Notes under the pieces: model-generated
What the model saw: only the letters and a program-made list of their open reading frames with translations
The model's database searches: none
Told to the model about the DNA's origin: nothing
In this document: piece by piece, positions 6,890-13,260 of the stretch
Position numbering within the stretch: position 1 is the stretch's first letter
Layout: each line of letters begins with the position of its first letter
Origin: Gammaproteobacteria bacterium
GTDB lineage: Bacteria > Pseudomonadota > Gammaproteobacteria > Thiohalobacterales > Thiohalobacteraceae
Direction: 5' to 3'
DNA length: 13,260 nt
Assembly: GCA_016214925.1 (NCBI GenBank)
Contig: JACRMO010000137.1
Span: 1 to 13,260, forward strand
Program-made: the position numbers and the translations under genes

Positions 6890-7774
6890 TCACTCGTGCG
6901 TCTGGAGTCGCGCCGCCCAATACGCCGCGACGATGATCAACAGCCCGCCAAACCATTCCAGTGGCCGCACCACTTCCTCGGTGAGCAGGCCCGCCGATAC
7001 GGCGCCGGCGATGAGCTCGAACAGCAGGATCACCGCCGAGCGGTGCACGGGCATGTGGGTCACGCCGTATTGCACGGCCAGCGTCATGATGACGATGCCG
7101 AACCAGCCCAAGGCCGCCGCGCTCAACCACACGGACGCGCTCACATCGGGCAACTGCATTGTGCCCTTGAACATCAGCATGCTCCCCGTGATCAGCAGCA
7201 CGCCCGCCCAACTGGACATGGTCTTGATCGGCACCGAGACTTGCTGCATGCGTCGGATCATCACATTCGACAACGCGAAAGTGAGACCCGAGGACACCGC
7301 CAACCAATCGCCCGGCCCGCGCGGCCAGGGCAGACCGATGACCGGATCCCAGAGCATGATGAGCGCACCGACAACAGCGAGTGCGAACACCCCGCGCGCC
7401 TGTGCCGACAGGCGTTCGCCCAGCAGCAGCCAGGCCAGCAGCACGGCCCAGATCGGCGAGAGATAGAACAGCAGCAGCACCCGCACCACCGTGCCTTCGA
7501 GCACTGCCAGGATGAACGCGACATTGCACCAGCCCGCGGACAGCGCCAGTACCAGCAGCCACAGCGGCTGACGGCGCAGTTCGCCGAGGCGCGGAACGCT
7601 CGGCAGCAAGCCCAGCAGCAGCGCCGCGCCGTAACTCGCCAGGGTCGTCCAGAGTCCGGACAGTCCCGCCGCCTCCAACAAACGCAGCGGATACCAGATC
7701 ACGCCCCACAAGCTGGCGGCGAGCAGCAGACTGAATACGGGAAACAGGGCGGGCATGGGTTTGGTCAAGGTCAC
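6890..7774 (-). CDS. EamA/DMT-family ten-helix transporter
   Basis: An inner-membrane protein of the drug/metabolite transporter superfamily, which contains exporters of amino acids, metabolites and drugs. The 294 residues hold about ten hydrophobic segments in two EamA repeats: roughly 10-140, with AASLWGVIWYPLRLLEAAG and the helix ending LLLGERLSA, and roughly 155-290, with LAVSSGLTFALSNVMIRR and a closing GGLLIIVAAYWAARL. The substrate is unknown. The start is taken as GTG at 7774 because the frame has a weak GGGAAG just upstream; ATG at 7756 (residue 7) is an alternative. It is the first gene of a pair with the VOC protein and is divergent from dapC. Its first codons contain the -35 box of the dapC promoter, so initiation of the two transcripts may interfere. 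Confidence 0.92.
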   Translation of the reverse strand: MTLTKPMPALFPVFSLLLAASLWGVIWYPLRLLEAAGLSGLWTTLASYGAALLLGLLPSVPRLGELRRQPLWLLVLALSAGWCNVAFILAVLEGTVVRVLLLFYLSPIWAVLLAWLLLGERLSAQARGVFALAVVGALIMLWDPVIGLPWPRGPGDWLAVSSGLTFALSNVMIRRMQQVSVPIKTMSSWAGVLLITGSMLMFKGTMQLPDVSASVWLSAAALGWFGIVIMTLAVQYGVTHMPVHRSAVILLFELIAGAVSAGLLTEEVVRPLEWFGGLLIIVAAYWAARLQTHE

Positions 7775-7789
7775 GGCTTCCCGTATAAT
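7761..7789 (+). promoter_or_regulatory. Sigma70-type promoter for dapC-dapD
   Basis: TTGGTC at 7761-7766 and a perfect TATAAT at 7784-7789 are separated by exactly 17 bases, predicting a start near 7796 and a leader of about 200 bases before dapC. The -35 box lies inside the first codons of the divergent transporter gene. Confidence 0.75.
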
Positions 7790-7879
7790 CGCGGCTCTTT
7801 AAACTTCAGGCGCATGGTAATGGGTTTGCATTGAAGTTGCAGCCCATCGAGATTCCCCAAGCAGCATCATGGTGAGTCC

Positions 7880-7985
7880 CGTAGGTGCGGCCTGAAGGTG
7901 AGGCGCTTGCGCCGAGAGACTGCCCTGGGGCATCGGCCGCGAACCTGCACCGTTCGTCTGTTCGCGGGCTGAGCCCGCTCCTACG
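7880..7985 (+). repeat. REP doublet (REPIN-like) in the dapC leader
   Basis: The leader holds two REP-like sequences in opposite orientation. One begins GTAGGTGCGGCC (7881-7892) and closes GGCCGCGAA (7935-7943). The other, on the minus strand from 7984 to 7961, begins GTAGGAGCGGGC and closes GCCCGCGAA, with its own GCGGGC-TGA-GCCCGC hairpin. The outer ends pair over 7880-7890 with 7975-7985, with one mismatch. The GTAGGAGCGGGC...GCCCGCGAA form is the typical REP consensus seen in Pseudomonas and other gammaproteobacteria. The element would lie in the 5' UTR of dapC and end 14 bases before its start codon. No RAYT transposase gene is in the window. Confidence 0.7.
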
Positions 7986-7999
7986 ACTTCACGAGAATC

Positions 8000-9196
8000 A
8001 TGAACCCCGATCTGCAGCGCCTACTGCCTTATCCCTTCGAACGCCTGGCGCAACTCAAGGCCGGTAGTGTGCCGCCGGCGGGACTCGCGCACATCAATCT
8101 GTCGATCGGCGAACCGCAACACACGCCGCCGCATTTCGTCGCCGAGCAGTTGATCAGCCATCTGCACGGCCTGTCCAACTATCCGCTCACGCGCGGTAGC
8201 GACGAACTGCGCGCCGCCATCGCGGCGTGGTTAGCGCGGCGTTTCGGTTTGCCGCCAGCGAGTATCGACGCAGCGCGGCATATCCTGCCGGTCAACGGCA
8301 CGCGCGAGGCCTTGTTCGCCTTCGCCCAGGCGGTGATCGACCGCACGACCAACCCGCTGGTGGTCATGCCCAATCCCTTCTATCAAATCTACGAAGGCGC
8401 CGCCTTCCTCGCCGGCGCCGAGCCGTGGTTCCTCAACACCACGGCGGAGACCGGCTATCGCCCCGACTTCAGCGCCGTACCGGCCGAGGTCTGGCAACGC
8501 TGCCAGCTGATCTATATCTGCACGCCCGGCAATCCCAGCGGCGCGGTGTTGGATACTGCCACGTTACAGCAGTTGATCGAACTCGCGGACCGCTACGACT
8601 TCGTCATCGCCTCGGACGAGTGTTACTCGGAACTCTATCCGGACGAAAACAATGCGCCGACCGGCCTGCTCGCCGCAGCCGCCGCGATGGGCCGCACGGA
8701 TTATCGCCGTTGCGTGGTGTTCCACAGCCTGTCCAAACGTTCCAACCTGCCCGGCCTGCGTTCCGGCTTCGTCGCCGGCGATGCCGAAATCATGGCCGGC
8801 TTCCTGCGCTATCGTACCTATCATGGCTGCGCGATGCCGCCGGCGACGCAAGCGGCCAGCACCCGGGCCTGGCAGGACGAACAGCATGTGCGCGAGAACC
8901 GCGAACTCTATCGGCGGAAATTCGCCGCCGTGCTGAAGATATTGAACGACGTGCTGGACGCGCGCATGCCCGACGCGAGTTTTTATCTGTGGCCGCGCAC
9001 ACCCATCGACGACACTGAATTCGCGCGCGGGCTGTATGCGCAACAAAACGTGACCGTGCTGCCCGGCAGCTATCTCTCGCTCGAGGCGCGCGGCCGCAAC
9101 CCCGGCCGCAATCATGTACGCATGGCACTGGTGCCACCGCTGGAAGACTGCATCGAAGCGGCCAAGCGCATCCGAACCTACCTACAAAGCATTTAA
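8000..9196 (+). CDS. dapC: Succinyldiaminopimelate (N-succinyl-L,L-DAP) transaminase
   Basis: A PLP-dependent fold type I aminotransferase. It converts N-succinyl-2-amino-6-ketopimelate and glutamate to N-succinyl-L,L-diaminopimelate in the succinylase branch of lysine/peptidoglycan DAP synthesis. The 398 residues begin MNPDLQRLLPYPFERL, a start typical of the DapC family. The PLP site is visible: Schiff-base lysine K246 in FHSLSKRSNLPGLRSGF, D206 in ASDECYSELY, N178 in TPGNPSG, Y207-like aromatic C/Y context in ECYSE, and a C-terminal NHVRMAL arginine for the substrate carboxylate. The ATG at 8000 has only a weak ACGAG upstream. It lies 21 bases before dapD, its pathway partner, which strongly favours DapC over other class I aminotransferases. 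Expression is expected from the promoter at 7761-7789, through a REP-containing leader. Confidence 0.93.
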   Translation: MNPDLQRLLPYPFERLAQLKAGSVPPAGLAHINLSIGEPQHTPPHFVAEQLISHLHGLSNYPLTRGSDELRAAIAAWLARRFGLPPASIDAARHILPVNGTREALFAFAQAVIDRTTNPLVVMPNPFYQIYEGAAFLAGAEPWFLNTTAETGYRPDFSAVPAEVWQRCQLIYICTPGNPSGAVLDTATLQQLIELADRYDFVIASDECYSELYPDENNAPTGLLAAAAAMGRTDYRRCVVFHSLSKRSNLPGLRSGFVAGDAEIMAGFLRYRTYHGCAMPPATQAASTRAWQDEQHVRENRELYRRKFAAVLKILNDVLDARMPDASFYLWPRTPIDDTEFARGLYAQQNVTVLPGSYLSLEARGRNPGRNHVRMALVPPLEDCIEAAKRIRTYLQSI

Positions 9197-9217
9197 CGTA
9201 AACGACGGAGACAACAG

Positions 9218-10039
9218 ATGAGCGATATCAAGGCCACCATCGAAGAGGCGTTCGAGCGCCGCGCCGACATCACCCCGCGCAGCGTCGAGCCGCATGTGAA
9301 GGAAGCCGTGCTCGAAGCGATCGATCAGCTCGACGCCGGCAAGGCGCGTGTCGCGGAAAAAATCGACGGCAAGTGGGTGGTGCACGACTGGCTGAAGAAG
9401 GCCGTGCTGCTGTCGTTCCGCATCGAGGACAACAGTTTCATGAAGGGCGGCTTCACCAACTACTACGACAAAGTGCCGTCCAAATTCGCCGATTACAACT
9501 CGCGCATGTTCCGCGAATCCGGCGTGCGCGTGGTGCCGCCGGCGGCCGCGCGTCGCGGCTCCTACATCGCGCCCGGCGCGGTGCTCATGCCGTCCTACGT
9601 GAACATCGGCGCCTATGTCGACTCCGGCACCATGGTCGACACCTGGGCGACGGTCGGTTCCTGCGCGCAGATCGGCAAGAACGTGCATCTGTCCGGCGGC
9701 GTCGGCATCGGCGGCGTGCTGGAACCGGTGCAGGCCGCGCCGACCATCATCGAGGACAACTGCTTCATTGGCGCGCGTTCCGAAGTCGTCGAAGGCGTGA
9801 TCGTCGAGGAAGGCTCGGTGATTTCCATGGGCGTGTACATCGGCCAGAGCACAAAGATTTTCGACCGCGAGACTGGCGAGGTAAGCTATGGCCGTATCCC
9901 GGCTGGGTCAGTGGTGGTGTCCGGCAACCTGCCATCGAAGGACGGCACGTACAGCCTGTACTGCGCGGTGATCGTGAAGAAGGTCGACGAGAAGACCCGC
10001 GGCAAGGTCGGCATCAACGAACTGCTGCGCGGGATTTAG
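9218..10039 (+). CDS. dapD: Tetrahydrodipicolinate N-succinyltransferase
   Basis: DapD transfers succinyl from succinyl-CoA to tetrahydrodipicolinate, giving the substrate of DapC; it works as a cytoplasmic trimer. The 273 residues match the E. coli enzyme's length. Residues 1-100 form the alpha-helical N-terminal domain (ITPRSVEPHVKEAVLEAID). From about 105 the left-handed beta-helix of hexapeptide repeats is evident: IAPGAVLMPSYVNIGAYVD, GTMVDTWATVGSCAQIGKN, then GGVGIGGVLEP, FIGARSEVVEG and VISMGVYIGQS. The C-terminus (SLYCAVIVKKVDEKTRGKVGINELLR) is highly family-like. CGGAG lies 8-9 bases before the ATG. The gene directly follows dapC, and the next feature downstream is a long inverted repeat at 10047-10127 that could end the transcript. 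The frame is intact. Confidence 0.98.
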   Translation: MSDIKATIEEAFERRADITPRSVEPHVKEAVLEAIDQLDAGKARVAEKIDGKWVVHDWLKKAVLLSFRIEDNSFMKGGFTNYYDKVPSKFADYNSRMFRESGVRVVPPAAARRGSYIAPGAVLMPSYVNIGAYVDSGTMVDTWATVGSCAQIGKNVHLSGGVGIGGVLEPVQAAPTIIEDNCFIGARSEVVEGVIVEEGSVISMGVYIGQSTKIFDRETGEVSYGRIPAGSVVVSGNLPSKDGTYSLYCAVIVKKVDEKTRGKVGINELLRGI

Positions 10040-10046
10040 AAAACCG

Positions 10047-10127
10047 CATCACACCAGAGGGCGCAAAGAGCGCAAAGAAAATTGCCATCGATTATTCTTT
10101 GCGCTCTTTGCGCCCTTTGGTGTGATG
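10047..10127. repeat. 33-bp near-perfect inverted repeat with GCGCAAAG units, after dapD
   Basis: Arms at 10047-10079 and 10095-10127 are complementary over 33 bases with one G·T/C-A type exception, around a 15-base AT-rich loop. Within each arm GCGCAAAG occurs twice, one base apart. It starts 7 bases after the dapD stop. It could act as a strong RNA hairpin (transcript end or 3' stabiliser), although no T-run follows. The compact, symmetrical and internally repeated form also resembles a dispersed non-coding palindromic repeat; similar GCGCAAAG-type palindromes occur in many bacterial genomes as far as I recall. Confidence 0.9.
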
Positions 10128-10150
10128 AATGATCTGCACGGCCTCGGCAC

Positions 10151-10666
10151 ATGACTCAAGTTGCGTTAGATGATATGTCCACGGCTTTGACACTGGCTGA
10201 CATCGATAGCGAAGCCATGCGCGCCTTGCTCGACCGCTATGGCATGCAACTGGAGTTTGTCACGGCCGATGCGGCCATCCCCGGCAGTTTCTGGGGTGAC
10301 AGCGAGGCGGGCCTGATCGACGATCGCCTACTCGCTCGCGCCGACACACCCATTCACTCCGTCCTGCACGAGGCCTGTCACTACATCTGTATGGACACCA
10401 GCCGCCGCGCCGGACTGCATACCAACGCCGGCGGCGATTATGCGGAAGAGAACGGCGTCTGCTATCTGCAGATTCTGCTCGCCGATCAACTGCCCGATGT
10501 CGGCCGCGCGCGCCTGATGCAGGATATGGACACCTGGGGCTACAGCTTTCGACTGGGTTCGACGGCGCGCTGGTTTGCCGAAGACGCCGAGGATGCGCGC
10601 GCCTGGCTGATCGACTTCGCCATCATCGACACGCAGGATCAACCGACCTGGCACCTGCGTTCTTGA
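10151..10666 (+). CDS. Conserved hypothetical protein with an HExxH motif
   Basis: A 171-residue soluble protein with no signal peptide or membrane segment. I do not recognise a named family with certainty. Its key feature is VLHEACHYICMD (71-82), which contains a complete zinc-metalloprotease HExxH (H73-E74-A75-C76-H77). It is followed at 94-107 by AGGDYAEENGVCYL, where E99 or E100, 22-23 residues beyond H77, could supply a third, gluzincin-like ligand. The C-terminal half is rich in aromatic and acidic residues. A small zinc-dependent hydrolase is plausible but unproven; the motif could also be a structural metal site. ATG 10151 is used, with an in-frame alternative at 10175; neither has a good ribosome-binding site. 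It lies 29 bases upstream of a small EamA-type gene. Confidence 0.8.
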   Translation: MTQVALDDMSTALTLADIDSEAMRALLDRYGMQLEFVTADAAIPGSFWGDSEAGLIDDRLLARADTPIHSVLHEACHYICMDTSRRAGLHTNAGGDYAEENGVCYLQILLADQLPDVGRARLMQDMDTWGYSFRLGSTARWFAEDAEDARAWLIDFAIIDTQDQPTWHLRS

Positions 10667-10694
10667 GTGTCATCCCACCGACGAGGCCACGCTC

Positions 10695-11135
10695 ATGCTC
10701 AGCGCCCCCTGGTACGTCTCCGCGACCTTAGCCGCCGTCATCTGGGGCATCCATTACCCGCTGATCGGGCATGCGCTGAAAAAGCTGTCGCTCCCGGGCG
10801 TGTTACTGGTGACCACACTGCCTGTGCTGATCCTGATCCCATTCTTCGCCCGCACCCTTGGCGCTGATGTGCGTGTATTGCAGGCCAGCACCTGGCCGGA
10901 GCGATTGCTGTTGCTTGCGCCCGCACTCAGCAGCCTCGCCGGTACGGTGCTGTTGTTCAGCGCCATCAGTTCCAAGAACGCGACACTGGCAAGCCTCATC
11001 GAGATTTCCTATCCCGCGTTTGTCGCCGTATTCGCTTGGCTGTTGTTTCGGGAATTGCACCTGACAACCACCGCGCTAATCGGTGGATTGCTGGTCATGG
11101 GAGGGGTGGCCTTGATTGCGGGCAGCAATCCCTGA
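10695..11135 (+). CDS. Single-domain EamA-type membrane protein
   Basis: A 146-residue, very hydrophobic protein with about five predicted membrane segments: near 6-25, 34-52, 70-90, 98-118 and 122-141. The pattern is that of one EamA repeat: AAVIWGIHYPLIGHALKK at the N-terminus, then LASLIEISYPAFVAVFAWLLFRE followed by GGLLVMGGVALIAGS at the end. Canonical DMT exporters have two such repeats, so this half-size form would have to work as a dimer. No remnant of a second repeat was seen in any frame between its stop and the next gene 25 bases away. The ATG at 10695 has GAGG about 8 bases upstream. The substrate is unknown. It converges on the PAS-GGDEF-EAL gene with no visible terminator between them. 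Confidence 0.85.
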   Translation: MLSAPWYVSATLAAVIWGIHYPLIGHALKKLSLPGVLLVTTLPVLILIPFFARTLGADVRVLQASTWPERLLLLAPALSSLAGTVLLFSAISSKNATLASLIEISYPAFVAVFAWLLFRELHLTTTALIGGLLVMGGVALIAGSNP

Positions 11136-11160
11136 CGGGACAACTGCGGGTATAACGTGA

Positions 11161-13260
11161 TCAGCCCAACGCGCGATCTCTGAGCTCATCCAAGGCGCCG
11201 CGCAACAGTCGCTCGATCGCGCCGGGCGGCATGGGTCTGGCGAAATAATAACCCTGCACTTCGTTACACGCGTGTTCGCGCAGGAAGTGCAACTGCATCT
11301 CGTTCTCCACACCTTCGGCGATAACCTTCATATTCAGGCTGTGCCCCAAGGTGATGACGGTACGCGCAATGGCCGCGCCGTCGATCTTGTCCACATCGCG
11401 GACGAAGGATTTATCGAGTTTGATTTTGCTGATGGGGAAACGCGTCAGATAGCTCAACGAAGAATAACCAGTACCGAAATCGTCCACCGAGATTTGAATG
11501 CCCAATTCGTGCAGATGGCGCAACGTATCGATGGTCGTGCGCACATCTTTCATAATCAGGCTTTCGGTCAGCTCGATTTCCAGCCAGCGCGGGTCCAAAC
11601 CGCTCTCCTCCAACGCCTGTACGATAGTCTCTTGCAGATTCTTGTGCCGGAACTGCACGGCCGAGAGATTGATGGCCACGCGCACCGGCTCCAGCCCCAG
11701 GTCCTGCCAGGCGCGCGCCTGGAGGCAGGCATTGCGCAACACCCAATCCCCGATCGGCAGAATCAGTCCCGTGCTTTCCGCGACCGGAATAAATTCCACC
11801 GGCGAGATGTCGCCGCGCTCGGGGTGCTGCCAACGCAACAGCGCCTCGACTCCCACGACCTTGCCGCTGGTCAGATCGAGTTGCGGTTGATAGTGCAGTT
11901 TGAACTGATCTTTCTGCAGGGCCACGCGCAGGTCGCGCTCGATGGCGGCGCGACGCTGAATGACCTGATTCAACTCGGCGAGATAGAACTGATAACGACT
12001 GCGCCCTTCGCGCTTGGCCTTGTACATGGCCATGTCGGCATTCTTGAGCAGGTCTTCGGCATTGTGGTCGTCGAAGGGATAGATGGTCACACCCACCGAA
12101 GCGGCCGTGTAAATTTCGTGGCCTTCGATGTGATGCGCCTCAGCGATTGCCGCGACCAACCGACCTGCCAGATCCGCCGCGCCCTCGACGGTATTCAGAT
12201 TGGTCTGGATCAGGCCAAACTCATCGCCACCGAAACGCGCGACGGTGTCCGTCTCGCGCACGCAGGCACGGATGCGCTGGGCGATTTCCTTCAGCAATTG
12301 ATCGCCGACGGCGTGACCCAAGGTGTCATTGATGTCTTTGAAATGGTCGATGTCCAGAAACATCACGGAGAGCAGCGTATCGGTGCGCTTGGCCTGGGCC
12401 ATGGCCTGCAACAAGCGGTCGCGGAACAAGGCGCGGTTGGGCAGTCCGGTCAGCAAATCGTAATGGGCGAGATAATGCACCTGGGATTCGGCGTCGGCGC
12501 GTTCGCTGATATCGCGCGTCACCATCAACAGCGAACGCACCCGACCATCGGGGCCATACAGCGGCGCGGCATGCGATTCGACCCGGCGACGGCGGCCTTT
12601 GCGACCAATGATTTCCATTTCCAGGATGGCCGGCTCGCCGGACAAGACCCGACGCATCACCGACTGGAGGCGCGACTTGTATTCGGGTGCCACGTAACTT
12701 GCCACCACTTGGCCGATCACTTCGCCCGGATCGTCGCTCTGCAACATAGCTAAGCCAGCGGGGTTCATTTCCAGGATGACACCTTCGGCATCAACCAGTT
12801 TCACGCATTCCGGTTCGGTCTCGATGATCTTGCGCAGCAACTGCTCGCGTTCGTGCAGGCGCGACTGCGTGGCGTGCATATCGCTGATATCGAGCCAGGA
12901 ACCGAGCGCCTCATAGGCGCCATCGCGCACGTCACCGCTGAGGTGGCGCTGATCGCGCATCCAGCGATAGCCTTGGGAATGGAACAGGAATCGGTATTCG
13001 CATTGGAGTTCATTGCGGCGCGGCAATTGATCGAAGGTGGCCAATACCCGATCGCGATCGTCGGGATGGATGCGCTCCAACCACCAGCCCGGTGTAAGTG
13101 CCACCGTCAGGGGGTAACCGGTTACGCTGGCGACGTTGTCGCTGATCCAATCAAAATGGCTGACGCCCGGCGACTCCGCGCGCGAAATGAAATGCACGGC
13201 AGGCGAAGCGGATAACAGCCGGTCGAGCTGTTCCAGGAGCGCCTGCGTACCCTGTATGGC
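11161..13260 (-). CDS. PAS-PAS-GGDEF-EAL cyclic-di-GMP signalling protein, 5' end outside window
   Basis: A bifunctional-type protein that could make (GGDEF, diguanylate cyclase) and hydrolyse (EAL, phosphodiesterase) cyclic-di-GMP. The frame stays open to the window edge for 21 codons above the GTG at 13197 (reading ...LLEQLDRLLSASPA), so that GTG is internal and the gene is 5'-partial; 699 residues are visible. Order: a PAS domain with PAC-like end (DWISDNVASVTGY to GSWLDISD), a short coiled linker, a second PAS (LLRKIIETEPECVKLVDAEG to LMVTRDISERA), GGDEF, then EAL. GGDEF is intact (ARFGGDEFGL), with an RxxD inhibitory site (RETD) five residues before it. EAL is also intact: EALLRW, ELTESLIM, DDFGTGYSSLSYL, KLDKSF, AEGVE. 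Both activities are thus possible. The signal sensed by the PAS domains is unknown. Confidence 0.96.
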   Translation of the reverse strand, partial: AIQGTQALLEQLDRLLSASPAVHFISRAESPGVSHFDWISDNVASVTGYPLTVALTPGWWLERIHPDDRDRVLATFDQLPRRNELQCEYRFLFHSQGYRWMRDQRHLSGDVRDGAYEALGSWLDISDMHATQSRLHEREQLLRKIIETEPECVKLVDAEGVILEMNPAGLAMLQSDDPGEVIGQVVASYVAPEYKSRLQSVMRRVLSGEPAILEMEIIGRKGRRRRVESHAAPLYGPDGRVRSLLMVTRDISERADAESQVHYLAHYDLLTGLPNRALFRDRLLQAMAQAKRTDTLLSVMFLDIDHFKDINDTLGHAVGDQLLKEIAQRIRACVRETDTVARFGGDEFGLIQTNLNTVEGAADLAGRLVAAIAEAHHIEGHEIYTAASVGVTIYPFDDHNAEDLLKNADMAMYKAKREGRSRYQFYLAELNQVIQRRAAIERDLRVALQKDQFKLHYQPQLDLTSGKVVGVEALLRWQHPERGDISPVEFIPVAESTGLILPIGDWVLRNACLQARAWQDLGLEPVRVAINLSAVQFRHKNLQETIVQALEESGLDPRWLEIELTESLIMKDVRTTIDTLRHLHELGIQISVDDFGTGYSSLSYLTRFPISKIKLDKSFVRDVDKIDGAAIARTVITLGHSLNMKVIAEGVENEMQLHFLREHACNEVQGYYFARPMPPGAIERLLRGALDELRDRALG

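Noticed and set aside
6869..7834. Plus-strand open frame of 321 codons opposite the EamA/VOC genes
   Set aside because: Sequence very rich in Q, R and H, typical of the complement of a hydrophobic membrane protein gene; no domain.
7814..7834. Six-residue leader peptide MVMGLH for attenuation
   Set aside because: No lysine codons, no ribosome-binding site and no terminator/antiterminator pair following it.
7796..7999. Lysine riboswitch upstream of dapC
   Set aside because: A lysine-pathway gene with a 200-base structured leader invites this, but I could not find the conserved lysine-riboswitch core. The structure is better explained by two inverted REP units.
11272..12753. Plus-strand open frame of 493 codons opposite the GGDEF-EAL gene
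   Set aside because: Long only because of codon bias on the other strand; its composition (H, Q, R, G, V) lacks protein-family features.
13195..13197. GTG as the start of the PAS-GGDEF-EAL gene
   Set aside because: The frame continues open upstream with PAS-like sequence (LLEQLDRLLSASPA) to the window edge and there is no ribosome-binding site, so the gene begins outside the window.
1..13260. tRNA, rRNA, CRISPR array, insertion sequence or prophage genes
   Set aside because: Looked for on both strands; no cloverleaf, spaced direct-repeat array, transposase or phage gene was recognised.

Overview
The window is GC-rich chromosomal DNA from a gammaproteobacterium. The gene order (tsf and rpsB on the minus strand, divergent from map-glnD, then dapC-dapD) is the conserved gammaproteobacterial rpsB/map neighbourhood, and the proteins resemble their E. 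coli counterparts closely; the MetAP metal ligands even fall at E. coli numbering. A DsrC/TusE-family protein suggests, but does not prove, a sulfur-metabolising lineage. The genus cannot be fixed from sequence alone.

Layout. 1-2263: translation genes on the minus strand, read right to left: an rpsB promoter and structured leader, rpsB (protein S2), an intercistronic hairpin, tsf (EF-Ts), and possibly the first codons of pyrH at the window edge. 2264-5966: plus strand, map (methionine aminopeptidase) overlapping glnD (PII uridylyltransferase), then a small cupin gene. Both glnD and the cupin gene are broken as written: glnD lacks about 50 codons and changes frame near 3625, and the cupin has one extra C in a seven-C run at 5775-5781. 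6075-6419: a DsrC/TusE-like sulfur-relay protein whose C-terminal redox cysteine is replaced by serine and whose stop codon is created by a perfect 22-bp tandem duplication. 6514-7774: a minus-strand pair, an EamA transporter followed by a VOC/glyoxalase-fold protein. 7761-10039: a strong sigma70-type promoter, a leader carrying a REP doublet (REPIN-like), then dapC and dapD, two consecutive steps of the succinylase branch of lysine/diaminopimelate synthesis. 10047-10127: a near-perfect 33-bp inverted repeat built from a GCGCAAAG unit. 10151-11135: an HExxH protein of unknown function and a single-domain EamA membrane protein. 11161-13260: a 5'-incomplete PAS-PAS-GGDEF-EAL cyclic-di-GMP protein on the minus strand.

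Most of the window is housekeeping DNA. The unusual part is the 3.6-6.5 kb segment, where three adjacent plus-strand genes each carry a lesion or a remodelled end. This is either real decay and remodelling or sequence/assembly error. No tRNA, rRNA, CRISPR array, insertion sequence or obvious new multigene system was seen.
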